From Candidatus Crickella merdequi (GTDB taxonomy: Bacteria; Bacillota; Clostridia; Peptostreptococcales; Anaerovoracaceae), in the NCBI GenBank assembly GCA_018064645.1, contig JAGHUT010000071.1, positions 1 through 35,529 on the forward strand: DNA of 35,529 nt. The letters run 5' to 3'. Below the pieces are notes generated by a model, which saw only the letters and a program-made list of their open reading frames with translations, was not told the DNA's origin and ran no database searches. Positions 9,537-18,512 of the stretch are shown here, piece after piece. The position numbers were made by a program, and so were the translations under genes. Position 1 is the first letter of the stretch. Every line of letters starts with the position of its first letter.

Positions 9537-10271
9537 CTAATCCTCCGATACTTCTATGCAAATTACTGAAATGTTGTCATTGCCGCCATTGTCATTTGCC
9601 ATTTTTACAAGGTCTTCGGCACAGTCTGCCATATCATCATCCCTTATAAGTCTCTCAAGCATTGCGGTCTCGTTAACTTCATCATACAGTCCGTCACTGC
9701 AGATCAGTATTCTGTCTCCAGGCTGTATGAATATGTTGAAGCAATCAGGAATGCTGCATGCATTTGCACCAATTGCTCTTGTAATCACATTCTTCTTATT
9801 GTGATGCTCTGCTTCTTCTCTTGTAATAGCCCCCATCTTTACAAGGTCATTTACATATGTGTGATCCTCTGTAATCTGGTGTATCTGAGAATTATGCACT
9901 GCATATACTCTACTGTCACCGACATTTGATATATAAGCAATTCTATCGCGTATATATACGAAAACCAGTGTAGTCGCCATTCCGGCAAATGCTGGTTCTG
10001 CTGTTGATATTCTTATAATCATCTGATTAACAAAATCTACAGCAGCTTCGAAATACCTGAATATTTCGTCTCTTCCCTCCAGGCGCTCAAGAGGATTGTG
10101 TTCAATGAATCTCTCCAGTGCATCCAGAGCAGTCTTACTGGCCACTTCGCCGGACTTGTTACCTCCGACTCCATCGGCGAGCATGAAGAAATTCTTACCC
10201 GGAAGAACTCGGAGTGCATCCTCATTCTTGGGTCTTCTCCTGCCCTTGTCAGTCATGTACCCTATCTTCAT
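9537..10271 (-). CDS. prpC: PP2C-type Ser/Thr phosphatase PrpC/Stp
   Basis: This metal-dependent phosphatase reverses phosphorylation by the adjacent PknB. The 244 residues cover a complete PP2C domain. Metal-binding motifs visible are LADGVGGNKSGEVAS (about 32-46), SNVGDSRVY (about 115), CSDGLYDEV (about 193) and GGNDNISVI near the C terminus. A GGAG site precedes the ATG. The stop lies 2 bases before the pknB start, and the pknB ribosome site is inside its last codons, which couples their translation. Confidence 0.96.
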   Translation of the reverse strand: MKIGYMTDKGRRRPKNEDALRVLPGKNFFMLADGVGGNKSGEVASKTALDALERFIEHNPLERLEGRDEIFRYFEAAVDFVNQMIIRISTAEPAFAGMATTLVFVYIRDRIAYISNVGDSRVYAVHNSQIHQITEDHTYVNDLVKMGAITREEAEHHNKKNVITRAIGANACSIPDCFNIFIQPGDRILICSDGLYDEVNETAMLERLIRDDDMADCAEDLVKMANDNGGNDNISVICIEVSED

Positions 10272-10289
10272 ATATTATCTCCAAGTTAA

Positions 10290-11555
10290 TTACTTCAGAG
10301 GTTTATCTATCAGACAATAGAAGAACCCCACTAAAGTGTTATTATAAGGTAAAATCAAGCATTTTTCAACAATCTCAGCAAATCGGTGGTCTTGTTTGAA
10401 GCGTTCAATTGCTTCTTCATTCTCTGCTTTGTTGATTGTACAGGTGGAGTACATCATTCTTCCACCTGGCTTAAGGTATTCGTATGCATTATCGATGATA
10501 GCCTTCTGAATTTCTGTAAGATTTATGTATTCAGAAGGATTTGTTCTAAGCTTAAGCTCAGGCTTGCTTCCGATAACTCCAAGACCGGAGCAAGGAACAT
10601 CTGCCAGAACAAAGTCGAAAACCTCATCGAAATCATCTCTCCTTACAGTTCCATCAAGAAGTTCAGTCTCAATAATATCAGCTCCAAGTCTTGCTGCAGT
10701 AGCCTGAATAAGCTCAAGCCTGTGCGGATGTATGTCGCAGGCAGTAATGCTGCCTGCATTATTCATTAGCTCTGCCATGGCACATGTCTTGCCACCAGGA
10801 GCAGCACACATATCAAGAACTCTGCTTCCTGGTACTGGTCTCAGCGCCTCAATGGACCTGATTGACGAAAGGCTCTGAACTGCAAACAATCCCTGATGGA
10901 ACATTGAAGTTCCAACTACCTGTCCGCCTCTAACAATAATTGCCGACTCACTTCCCTCACAAGGACTGCATGAGATACCGTCTTCTTCAAAATGCGCCAT
11001 AAGTTCTTCTCTTGAAATTTTAAGAAGGTTGGTTCTTACAATCAGCTCAGGCGCCGTGTTTAAAGCTTTAAGCAGCATCTCTGTATCTTCACCGTACTGC
11101 TCCTTGAGAAGTTCTACCAGTTCCCCCGGGAATGAATACTTAAGACTCAGATTATCTGTAGGAACTGCAATTGTATGTCTTTCTCTCAAAAAACGTCTCA
11201 GAAGCGCATTGATGAAACGGTCGCTGCCCTTACTTGTTTTTTTTGCAAGGGCCACAGCCTCGTTAACAGCAGCATGATCAGGAACGCTATCAAGACTCTC
11301 GATAGCATACAGTCCCATCCTTAATATGATCAGTGTTCTGTTCTTGATTCCCTTAATTCCCTTGTCTGCCAGCCTGTCTATGTAGTAATCAAGCTTAAGG
11401 CTGTCTCTTAGAACGCCCTTCGTAAACGCACGAACGAAGCCGCTCGAGCAATCTCTGTGATTCTCTACGGCTTCGTTAATTGCAATATTTGAAAAGGCCT
11501 CGTCTACATAGCAATCTCTAAGTGCCTCAAAAACTGCCAGCCAGTCTCCCTTCAT
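10290..11555 (-). CDS. rsmB: 16S rRNA (cytosine-967 C5) methyltransferase RsmB
   Basis: RsmB methylates cytosine 967 (E. coli numbering) of 16S rRNA using SAM. The 421 residues contain an N-terminal NusB-like RNA-binding domain (about 1-130) and a C-terminal Rossmann methyltransferase. The SAM motif is DMCAAPGGKTC (about 244-254), the ADVPCSGLG motif carries one catalytic Cys, and the MYSTCTINKAENE block carries the other. AAGGAG lies before the ATG. It follows the metallopeptidase gene in the usual Bacillota position; no separate rlmN gene sits between rsmB and prpC here. Confidence 0.95.
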   Translation of the reverse strand: MKGDWLAVFEALRDCYVDEAFSNIAINEAVENHRDCSSGFVRAFTKGVLRDSLKLDYYIDRLADKGIKGIKNRTLIILRMGLYAIESLDSVPDHAAVNEAVALAKKTSKGSDRFINALLRRFLRERHTIAVPTDNLSLKYSFPGELVELLKEQYGEDTEMLLKALNTAPELIVRTNLLKISREELMAHFEEDGISCSPCEGSESAIIVRGGQVVGTSMFHQGLFAVQSLSSIRSIEALRPVPGSRVLDMCAAPGGKTCAMAELMNNAGSITACDIHPHRLELIQATAARLGADIIETELLDGTVRRDDFDEVFDFVLADVPCSGLGVIGSKPELKLRTNPSEYINLTEIQKAIIDNAYEYLKPGGRMMYSTCTINKAENEEAIERFKQDHRFAEIVEKCLILPYNNTLVGFFYCLIDKPLK

Positions 11556-11573
11556 ATTGACTCCTTCTGGTGA

Positions 11574-12272
11574 TTAGTCGCGTCTTCCTGCAATAATAAG
11601 AATTCTGAGAAGATTCGCAACTGCTACAGCAAGTGCTGCTACATAAGTCATAGCTGCTGCACTGAGAACCCTCTTACTTCCTTTGTAATCATCACTGTCA
11701 ACCATTCCCAGCTGCTGCATCTGAACAAGAGCTCTATTGCTGGCATTAAACTCAACAGGAAGAGTTACAAGATGGAACAGAATAACTACACAGAAACAGA
11801 TAACGCCAAGATTGAACAGCATTGTTCCATACATCGAAGATGCAGTAAGTACAAGTCCGATAAGGATAAGTGGCCATGCAGCCATCTGTGTAAGATTAAC
11901 AGCTGGAACAATGGCATTTCTGAAAGCTAATGCACCGTAGTGCTCAGCATCCTGGACAGCATGTCCTGCCTCGTGGCATGCAATACACATGGAAGCAATT
12001 GAAGGCTGCTGATATACTTCTGAAGATAGATTCAGCGACTTTGTTCTTGGATCATAGTAGTTAGTCAGCGAGTCTCCACCGATAACATTGATTGGAACAT
12101 CGTTCAGCCCGTTAGCATCCAGCATTCTTCTTGCTGCCTCGTAACCACTGATTCTATGACTGTTTGCAACTTTTGAATACTGTCTGAAAGCACCTTTAAC
12201 CTTTGCCTGGGCCCACAGTGTAAAAAGAATCGCAGGTATCAGTACGATATATGAATAATCATAATAATACAT
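11574..12272 (-). CDS. YugP-family membrane zinc metallopeptidase
   Basis: This is a neutral zinc metallopeptidase-like membrane protein of unknown physiological substrate. The start is set at the internal ATG (MYYYDYSYIVLIP) because AGGAGG lies 9 bases before it; this yields 232 residues. An N-terminal membrane helix is followed by a cytosolic region and the HEAGHAVQDAEH motif, an HExxH zinc site, near residue 125. Two or three further membrane helices fill the C-terminal half. It starts 4 bases after the fmt stop, and the family is often found in this cell-physiology operon in Clostridia. Confidence 0.88.
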   Translation of the reverse strand: MYYYDYSYIVLIPAILFTLWAQAKVKGAFRQYSKVANSHRISGYEAARRMLDANGLNDVPINVIGGDSLTNYYDPRTKSLNLSSEVYQQPSIASMCIACHEAGHAVQDAEHYGALAFRNAIVPAVNLTQMAAWPLILIGLVLTASSMYGTMLFNLGVICFCVVILFHLVTLPVEFNASNRALVQMQQLGMVDSDDYKGSKRVLSAAAMTYVAALAVAVANLLRILIIAGRRD

Positions 12273-12276
12273 ATCT

Positions 12277-13215
12277 TTAGTCCTCCTTGAGTGTAAATCT
12301 ATCACCTGCGGCAAGCTTGCTTCCTCTAAGGAAATCGCCTGCCATTAGTCTTTTCTTGCCTTGTAACTGAAGTTCTGTAATTCTCAGCTTGCTACCCTTG
12401 CAATTAACAGTAAAACTGTTCTTGTCAACCGAGCAAACAACTCCCGGTTCACCATCAGGAATCTCCGGAACTGCTTCTGCTCCATAGAACTTGACGCTGA
12501 GATCTCCTAGATAACTGTGAAGTGTTGGCCATTCGTAGTAAGCTCTAAGCTTTCTAACAAGCACTTCAGCAGGTTCATTGAAATCAGTTGCTCCATCGCT
12601 TTTCTTAATGATGTGAGCATAGCATGATTCATCATCATTCTGAGCCTCCGGTGTAATCTTACCCTCTTCTATAAGGGTCATTGTTTCAACAAGAAGCTTT
12701 GCTCCAAGTTCTTCAAGCTCACCTGCCAGCTCTGTGATATACTTCTCACCTATCTCGCATTCTGCTTTGGTAAGCATATCACCAGTATCAAGACCTTTTG
12801 CCATCTGCATAATAGTAACACCGGTCTTCTCATCACCTGCAAGAATGCATGCCTGCATCGGCGATGCACCTCTCCATCTTGGAAGAAGTGATCCGTGAAC
12901 ATTGATACAACCGTACTTAGGAAGATTGAGAACTTCTTCCGGTAGAATCTGTCCAAAAGCTGCAACAACGATAATGTCAGGCGCGAGAGCCTTGAGTTCC
13001 TCAATGAAATCCGGCTCTTTTCTAATAACATATGGCTGTGCAACCGGAAGCCCCAGCTCAAGAGCCAGTGCTTTGACAGGTGAAGGTATAACCTTGCCGC
13101 GATTACCTTTTCTGTCAGGCTGTGTTACAACAAGCTGAATATGGTGTCCTGCATCATAAAGAGCCTGTAATGAAGGAACTGCAAACTGCGGAGTTCCCAT
13201 ATATACTACTTTCAT
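12277..13215 (-). CDS. fmt: Methionyl-tRNA formyltransferase
   Basis: Fmt formylates initiator Met-tRNA with 10-formyltetrahydrofolate. The 312 residues begin MKVVYMGTPQFAVPSL, typical of the family. The N-terminal catalytic domain carries the NVHGSLLPRWRGASP signature (His and Asn of the active site) and the GDEKTGVTIMQM and GLDTGDML blocks. The C-terminal tRNA-binding OB domain covers about 205-310. GGAGGAA precedes the ATG, 2 bases after def. Adjacent def completes formyl-Met processing. Confidence 0.97.
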   Translation of the reverse strand: MKVVYMGTPQFAVPSLQALYDAGHHIQLVVTQPDRKGNRGKVIPSPVKALALELGLPVAQPYVIRKEPDFIEELKALAPDIIVVAAFGQILPEEVLNLPKYGCINVHGSLLPRWRGASPMQACILAGDEKTGVTIMQMAKGLDTGDMLTKAECEIGEKYITELAGELEELGAKLLVETMTLIEEGKITPEAQNDDESCYAHIIKKSDGATDFNEPAEVLVRKLRAYYEWPTLHSYLGDLSVKFYGAEAVPEIPDGEPGVVCSVDKNSFTVNCKGSKLRITELQLQGKKRLMAGDFLRGSKLAAGDRFTLKED

Positions 13216-13217
13216 TC

Positions 13218-13739
13218 TTATTCCTCCGAAGCCTGCTCTTCCTGGAAGGCTCTAAGTCTCTCAGTATACTCTTCTGTAGTCATGAAGTCCTTAGCCTTAT
13301 CAACGTATAGAATTCCATCAAGGTGATCATTCTCATGGCAGATAACTGTCGCTGCGAAATCCTCAAATTCCTCTTCACATGTATTGCCATCAATGTCCAT
13401 GTATCTGACCTTTACTCTAAGTGGTCTGTCAACGAGTCCCATATAGCCTGGAACACTGAGACATCCTTCGCTTGATTCCTGTGTTCCTTCTGTCTCAAGA
13501 ATCTCAGGATTAATCATTACATATACCTCAGGCTCCTCCTCTTCAGGATAAGGCATTGCAACGAAAAGTCTCTTCATAATACCCACCTGAGGTGCTGCAA
13601 GTCCAACACCCTCAGCTTCATACATTGTATCTATCATATCCTCACAAAGCTGAACAATTCTCGGTGTAATCTCCTTAACAGGCTTGCACTTCTTTGCAAG
13701 AATCTCTTCTCCTCTAACTGTAATCTGTCTGATTGCCAT
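13218..13739 (-). CDS. def: Peptide deformylase
   Basis: Def removes the formyl group from nascent proteins. The 173 residues carry all three family motifs: GVGLAAPQVG (about 45-54), EGCLSVPG with the metal-binding Cys (about 91), and CHENDHLDG, the HExDH metal site (about 133). An AAGGAG site lies just before ATG. It is placed between priA and fmt as in many Bacillota, and the C-terminal Glu-rich tail is a modest extension. Confidence 0.97.
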   Translation of the reverse strand: MAIRQITVRGEEILAKKCKPVKEITPRIVQLCEDMIDTMYEAEGVGLAAPQVGIMKRLFVAMPYPEEEEPEVYVMINPEILETEGTQESSEGCLSVPGYMGLVDRPLRVKVRYMDIDGNTCEEEFEDFAATVICHENDHLDGILYVDKAKDFMTTEEYTERLRAFQEEQASEE

Positions 13740-13748
13740 CTCTTCTCC

Positions 13749-15764
13749 TTAAACTATTCCGTATGGGTTAACATCTATTTCTATGTAGCATGGTGCCTTT
13801 GCTCGTACCATACTGTCTCTCATATTCATATATGCTCTGATATATCCGGCTCTGCTTCCCTGTGGTGCTTTGATGATAAAAGTCGCTCTCGCTTTGCCGT
13901 CTGTTCGTCTCTCAGCCTCTCTTGGAGGAAGGATTACGGCTCCCTTAGGAGCATCCTTAAGATTCTTAAGAGTATCTCTGAAAAGCTTCGCATATTCAAG
14001 GGCAGACTCTGTAGAATCTTTCTTGTCTACAAAGGTTACTGAAATTATATCAGAGAATGGTGGGTAATTCATGATGTTTCGGTGGAGCAATTCATTCTCA
14101 TAGAAATCTTCGTAATCATTTCGCTCTGCCGACTGAATCACACTGCTGTCAGGGTCGTAGGTCTGTATCAGCACACGACTTGCACCTCCTGCTCTGCCTG
14201 CTCTGCCTGCTACCTGGGTTATAAGCTGGTATGTTCTTTCCTGCGATCTGTAATCAGGAATATTCAGGCTGACATCTGCATTAATTATACCCACAAGGCC
14301 TACATTCCTGAAGTCCAGCCCCTTGGCCAGCAGCTGTGTTCCCACAAGAATATCAGTTTCCCCTGCTCTGAATGATTCAAGAACATCTTTAATCTCTTTC
14401 TCAGAGCCTGCTGTATCAAGATCGAACCTCTGAACCTTTGCTTCAGGCCATAGCCTCATTACAGTCTCCTCTACCTTCTCAGTACCAGAGCCTATGTATT
14501 TAATATATTTACTTCCGCATTCAGGACATCCTGCAGGAAGTGGTCTCTTCCTTCCACAGTAATGGCATACAGCGGAATTAGATGACTTGTGATATGTAAG
14601 GGTTATTCCACAATCCTCACATGTCAGCTTATGACCGCATTCCGGGCACATAATCTGAGTAGAATAGCCTCTTCTGTTCAGAAAAAGTATTATCTGTTCT
14701 TTCTTCTCAAGGCTTTCTGTTATTCCCCTTGCAAGAGCCTCGCTTATGACTGTCATGTTGCCTTTTCTTGTTTCGATTCTCATATCGACAGTCTCTATGT
14801 CAGGAAGTACACTTGTTCCTACTCTGTGAGGCATTTCAATAAGCTGGTAAATACCTTTGCTGCATCTGTAATATGAGACAACACTTGGTGTGGCACTTCC
14901 AAGAACAAGCACGGCCTTGTTAGCTGCTGCTCTCTTGTACGCCACATCTACAGTCTCGTATTTAGGATTGTGGTCTGATTTGTAGGTGCTCTCGTGCTCT
15001 TCATCAATTACGATAACACCGATATTCTCTACTGGAGCAAAAACAGATGTTCTCGCTCCAACAACGATCTTTGCCTCGCCGCTTCTTATTCTTGCCCACT
15101 CCTCAAGTCTTCTGCTTGTTGTTAACTTGCTGTGAAGTGTTGCAACCATCTTCTCTCCGAAGCGGTGCTTGAATCTTTCTTCTGTCTGATTGGAAAGTGC
15201 AATTTCCGGAAGAAGTACAATTGCTGTCTTTCCAAGGTCAAGGGCTTTCTCTACAGCTTTCATATAGACTTCTGTCTTACCGCTGTTAGTTACGCCCTTA
15301 ATGAGAAAAGTCTCTGACTTTCCCGCCTCCATTGCGGTCTCTATCTTCTTTGCCGCATTCTGCTGCTCTTCAGTAAGGTGGTACGCAGGCATATGAGCCT
15401 CATCTGAAAGCTGTCTGTCTTTCCTGATTCGCTTGCCCTGCACCGTAAACATCTTAATGGCATCAATGTACTTGACACCATAACGCTTTCTCATCCAGAT
15501 TGCTGTTTCAATCATTTCTTCCGAAAGAGATCTTTCGGGAATATATTCAGCGATAGCTTTGATTCTTGATACATCACAATCTGGAACGACATCCGCCTGA
15601 ACTACATATGCATCTACAGGCTTCTTTCGTCCGGCAAAAGGCACTGTCACTTTTGCACCTGTTCTCACCTCATCTGGAGCCGAATAAGTATAGAAAGTGT
15701 CAGTGTATTCGCTCTTATTATCGACTGCTACATTAACGTATCTACTCACTGTTACCTCTGACAT
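13749..15764 (-). CDS. priA: Primosomal protein N' (PriA helicase)
   Basis: PriA restarts stalled replication forks. The C-terminal helicase part has GVTNSGKTEVY (Walker A), VIDEEHESTYKSD (DEEH box), and a zinc-binding insertion with CPECGHKLTCEDCG and CHYCG plus CPECG. GTQLLAKGLDF and QVAGRAGRAG follow. The track start at 15845 is inside asnA and reads through a hairpin, so it is rejected. The ATG at 15764 directly abuts that hairpin and has no ribosome site; the GTG five codons on (15749) has GAGG at 5-base spacing and may be the true start (666 residues). The protein is slightly short for PriA, mostly at the N-terminal DNA-binding part. Confidence 0.93.
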   Translation of the reverse strand: MSEVTVSRYVNVAVDNKSEYTDTFYTYSAPDEVRTGAKVTVPFAGRKKPVDAYVVQADVVPDCDVSRIKAIAEYIPERSLSEEMIETAIWMRKRYGVKYIDAIKMFTVQGKRIRKDRQLSDEAHMPAYHLTEEQQNAAKKIETAMEAGKSETFLIKGVTNSGKTEVYMKAVEKALDLGKTAIVLLPEIALSNQTEERFKHRFGEKMVATLHSKLTTSRRLEEWARIRSGEAKIVVGARTSVFAPVENIGVIVIDEEHESTYKSDHNPKYETVDVAYKRAAANKAVLVLGSATPSVVSYYRCSKGIYQLIEMPHRVGTSVLPDIETVDMRIETRKGNMTVISEALARGITESLEKKEQIILFLNRRGYSTQIMCPECGHKLTCEDCGITLTYHKSSNSAVCHYCGRKRPLPAGCPECGSKYIKYIGSGTEKVEETVMRLWPEAKVQRFDLDTAGSEKEIKDVLESFRAGETDILVGTQLLAKGLDFRNVGLVGIINADVSLNIPDYRSQERTYQLITQVAGRAGRAGGASRVLIQTYDPDSSVIQSAERNDYEDFYENELLHRNIMNYPPFSDIISVTFVDKKDSTESALEYAKLFRDTLKNLKDAPKGAVILPPREAERRTDGKARATFIIKAPQGSRAGYIRAYMNMRDSMVRAKAPCYIEIDVNPYGIV

Positions 15765-15770
15765 AAGACA

Positions 15771-15799
15771 GGCTGCTGCAGAAAGCAGCAGCCTTTTTT
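15771..15799 (+). terminator. Plus-strand terminator at the asnA/priA junction
   Basis: GGCTGCTGC (15771-15779), a 5-base loop and GCAGCAGCC (15785-15793) form a perfect 9-bp GC-rich stem followed by TTTTTT on the plus strand. The genes here run on the minus strand, where the stem is followed by TGTCTT and no U tract. It would therefore stop antisense transcription, and act only as a hairpin in the asnA-priA messenger. Confidence 0.7.
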
Positions 15800-15814
15800 G
15801 AAAAACAAATAAGA

Positions 15815-16825
15815 TTAAAGCAGGAAAATATTGCCTGCAGCACACTCATCGTACATTGACTCAGGCCATACTGATACCTGAACCTCACCGATATGTGCCT
15901 TCTTGAGGAAGTACATGCAAAGTCTGCTCTGTCCGATTCCACCGCCGATTGTAAGCGGAAGTGTGTTGTTGATAACACCCTGATGGAACGGCATGTTGAT
16001 TCTGTCTTCCTTACCGTCAATCATAAGCTGTCTCAGCATGCTCTCTGAATCTACTCTGATTCCCATTGAAGAAATCTCGAATGCATCCTCAAGCACCTCG
16101 TTCCAGAGAATAATATCTCCGTTAAGCTCCCAATCATCATAGTCTGGTGCTCTTCCATCGTGTGGCTCACCTGACTTTAATGCACCACCAATCTTCTTTA
16201 CAAAGATTGCGCCGTACTTCTTAGCTGCTTCCTTCTCTCTCTCCTTTGAGGTGAGATCTGGATACTCGTACTCAAGATCCTGTGAATATACGAATGTGAT
16301 GTCTTCAGGAAGGTTAATATTGAGCTCTGGGTATGCTTCATTCATGTACTCTGCAAGGCTTACGAGTGCACCGTAAATGTTCTTTACTGTAGCCTCAAGG
16401 AATGCTTCTGTTCTCTGGTCTGCTGTAATTACTTTCTCCCAATCCCACTGGTCAACATAAATTGAGTGGAGGTTATCAAGTTCCTCATCTCTTCTGATAG
16501 CATTCATGTCTGTGTAAAGTCCAACGCCTGGCTTAACATCGTATCTGCCAAGTGCCATTCTCTTCCATTTAGCCAGTGACTGTACTACCTCAACTTCTCT
16601 CTCATCAAGATCCTTGATTGTGAAGTTTACTCTTCTCTCATATCCGTTAAGATTGTCATTGAGTCCAGTCTCAGGAAATACGAAAAGCGGAGCGCTTACT
16701 CTTCCGAGTCTGAGTCTGTGTGAGAGTTCCGCCTGGAAGTAGTCCTTAATCTTCTTGATTGCTCTCTGTGTTTCGGTTGGTCCCAGAATAGGCTTGTATC
16801 CTTCTGGAATAAATACCTTGCTCAT
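15815..16825 (-). CDS. asnA: Aspartate-ammonia ligase AsnA
   Basis: AsnA makes asparagine from aspartate and ammonia with ATP, using a class II aminoacyl-tRNA-synthetase-like fold. The 336 residues match the family. Recognisable blocks are ETQRAIKKIKDYFQ (about 18-31), RVSAPLFVFPETGLND, the NLHSIYVDQWDWEK segment, and the C-terminal TIGGGIGQSRLCM ATP-binding motif. It starts 2 bases after queH with AGGAGG upstream. The ammonia-dependent enzyme is common in anaerobes that live on amino acids and release ammonia. Confidence 0.96.
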   Translation of the reverse strand: MSKVFIPEGYKPILGPTETQRAIKKIKDYFQAELSHRLRLGRVSAPLFVFPETGLNDNLNGYERRVNFTIKDLDEREVEVVQSLAKWKRMALGRYDVKPGVGLYTDMNAIRRDEELDNLHSIYVDQWDWEKVITADQRTEAFLEATVKNIYGALVSLAEYMNEAYPELNINLPEDITFVYSQDLEYEYPDLTSKEREKEAAKKYGAIFVKKIGGALKSGEPHDGRAPDYDDWELNGDIILWNEVLEDAFEISSMGIRVDSESMLRQLMIDGKEDRINMPFHQGVINNTLPLTIGGGIGQSRLCMYFLKKAHIGEVQVSVWPESMYDECAAGNIFLL

Positions 16826-16827
16826 AA

Positions 16828-17502
16828 TTAGTCCTCCTTTTTATCTTTACCTGCGTATCTTGCGTAATCGCAGCCGCAGAAATTCTGTCTATATAATCCG
16901 TACTGTTTCGAAAGCTCCACACTTCTCCCAAAGCCGTTCTTTTTCTTGAAATCAACATCAAGATAGCTGATGCCGATATCGTCCTGGAGACTATATCCAA
17001 GTTCTGCTATTGCTTTGTAGCTCTTGTGCGGGCTCACTGACATAGTAGTTGTGAAATAATCCATTCCCATCTTCTTTGCCATAACTGCTGTATCAGTAAG
17101 TCTCATTGTGAAACAGATATCACATCGTCTGCCGCCTTCAGGCTCTTCTTTGAGTTCAGCTGTCATGGAAATGAATTTAGCTGGTTCGTATTTGCCCTCT
17201 AGGTAATCTACATAAATCCCTTTGGCTTTGTTCTCTTCATTGAATGCCTTGATGAACTTCAGTAAAGCATCTCTTCTCAGAAAATATTCTTCACTGTCGG
17301 TTATGTTAGGATTATAATAGTAAAGCGTTATTGAGTATTCGTCGGCCAGTCTCTCGACACATGATGTTGAGCATGGACCACAGCAGGCATGCAGCAGAAG
17401 ACGAGGTTTCCTTCCCTCAAGGCTGATTCTCTGGAATTCAAAGTCCTCTGATCTGCATAAGTCAGCAGAATTAAATACGGCTGCTTTGGCATCTTTGCTC
17501 AT
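16828..17502 (-). CDS. queH: Epoxyqueuosine reductase QueH
   Basis: QueH catalyses the last step of queuosine tRNA modification and is the non-QueG type. The start is placed at the ATG giving MSKDAKAAVF, as GGAGG lies 6-8 bases upstream and the longer track ORF begins before the promoter; this gives 224 residues. Cysteine motifs expected for the iron-sulfur cluster and zinc or iron site are seen: LLHACCGPCS (about 56-65), CDICFTMRL, and NFCGCDYA near the C terminus. It opens the twelve-gene minus-strand operon. Confidence 0.93.
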   Translation of the reverse strand: MSKDAKAAVFNSADLCRSEDFEFQRISLEGRKPRLLLHACCGPCSTSCVERLADEYSITLYYYNPNITDSEEYFLRRDALLKFIKAFNEENKAKGIYVDYLEGKYEPAKFISMTAELKEEPEGGRRCDICFTMRLTDTAVMAKKMGMDYFTTTMSVSPHKSYKAIAELGYSLQDDIGISYLDVDFKKKNGFGRSVELSKQYGLYRQNFCGCDYARYAGKDKKED

Positions 17503-17530
17503 AGGGCCCTCCTCATAACAATAATGGATT

Positions 17531-17539
17531 ATTATATCA
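17531..17539 (-). promoter_or_regulatory. Extended -10 promoter of queH-asnA operon
   Basis: On the minus strand TGATATAAT is a perfect extended -10 (TG-N-TATAAT); the -35 position is poor. It would start transcription about 22 bases before the queH ATG and lies in the 58-base gap to the divergent radical SAM gene. Confidence 0.6.
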
Positions 17540-17560
17540 CAAACAGGAGTTTGATAGAAT

Positions 17561-18463
17561 ATGCAAGGTGGAGAAAGATACAATTCAATAGGTAACTGGC
17601 TTAAGAACTACTTCGGCTCAAAGACAGTCAAACTGTCAATCGAGGCCGGCTTCACCTGCCCTAACAGAGATGGCAAGGTTGGCTATGGCGGATGTGCTTT
17701 CTGCTCCAGCGGCGGTTCAGGTGAACTTTCCTCAACTATCGAAGAACAAATAGAGCTTCTGTCAAATAAGTGGCCTGATGCTGTGTATCTGGCATATTTC
17801 CAGAGCCACACAAATACTTATGCACCTGTTTCAGTTCTAAGAGATAAATTCTATTCTGCACTGTCTGATCCGCGCATCAGCGGTATTGCCATAGCAACAA
17901 GGCCTGACTGTCTCGATGAAGATGTTCTTGACCTCCTTGATGAGATTAACAGAGAGCATTTTCTGTGGGTTGAACTTGGTCTTCAGACAATCCATAAGGA
18001 GACATCTGATATGCTTGGCATTGGCTATGACCTAGCCTGCTATGACAAGGCTGTCAGTGAACTTCGCAAGCGAAATATTCGCGTTGTAAGCCATCTTATA
18101 CTAGGTCTTCCGGGCGAAAGTCGTGAAGACATGTTTGAGTCTGTCAGACACGCTGTAAACGGCGGAATATGGGGTCTTAAGCTTCACCTTCTCAACATTG
18201 TGAGCACAGCACGAATGAATGAGATGTATCATGATTACATCCCTTTTGAATCAATAGATGAGTACACAGATCTTGTTGTAGATCTTCTTGAAATAATACC
18301 TGAAGATATTACGATGCACAGGCTCACAGGTGATGTTCCAAGGAGCATTCTTGTTGCACCTCAGTGGAGTTATAAGAAGAGAACGATACTGAACGAAATC
18401 AACAGAAAGCTTAGAGAACGTAATACCTTCCAGGGCAAAGCCCTGCTGAATAATGAAGAATAA
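17561..18463 (+). CDS. Radical SAM protein, TIGR01212/YhcC family
   Basis: This 300-residue protein belongs to the YhcC-type radical SAM family. The N-terminal half has YNSIGNWLKNYFGSKTVKLSIEAGFTCPNRDG, then GGCAFCSS, giving the unusual cluster-binding spacing with an early Cys followed by CxxC of this family. SHLILGLPGE and the C-terminal MHRLTGDVPR block are also typical. The reaction is not established for the family; an RNA or sulfur-related modification is possible. AGGAG lies 11 bases before the ATG. It is divergent from queH, another tRNA-modification gene. Confidence 0.9.
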   Translation: MQGGERYNSIGNWLKNYFGSKTVKLSIEAGFTCPNRDGKVGYGGCAFCSSGGSGELSSTIEEQIELLSNKWPDAVYLAYFQSHTNTYAPVSVLRDKFYSALSDPRISGIAIATRPDCLDEDVLDLLDEINREHFLWVELGLQTIHKETSDMLGIGYDLACYDKAVSELRKRNIRVVSHLILGLPGESREDMFESVRHAVNGGIWGLKLHLLNIVSTARMNEMYHDYIPFESIDEYTDLVVDLLEIIPEDITMHRLTGDVPRSILVAPQWSYKKRTILNEINRKLRERNTFQGKALLNNEE

Positions 18464-18464
18464 C

Positions 18465-18492
18465 AAAAACACGCTCAGTAGAGCGTGTTTTT
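18465..18492. terminator. Bidirectional terminator between radical SAM gene and pduL
   Basis: AAAAACACGCTC (18465-18476), a 4-base loop and GAGCGTGTTTTT (18481-18492) form a 12-bp stem with U tracts on both strands. It sits between the convergent radical SAM gene and pduL, closing both transcripts. Confidence 0.93.
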
Positions 18493-18512
18493 ATTTAATG
18501 CCTATGCAGCAA

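Noticed and set aside
15771-15793. Hairpin as the terminator of asnA on the minus strand
   Set aside because: The minus-strand side has no U tract; the six-T tract is on the plus strand only.
15765-15845. N-terminal extension of PriA in the ORF track
   Set aside because: It reads through the asnA end and a perfect hairpin and encodes nothing PriA-like.
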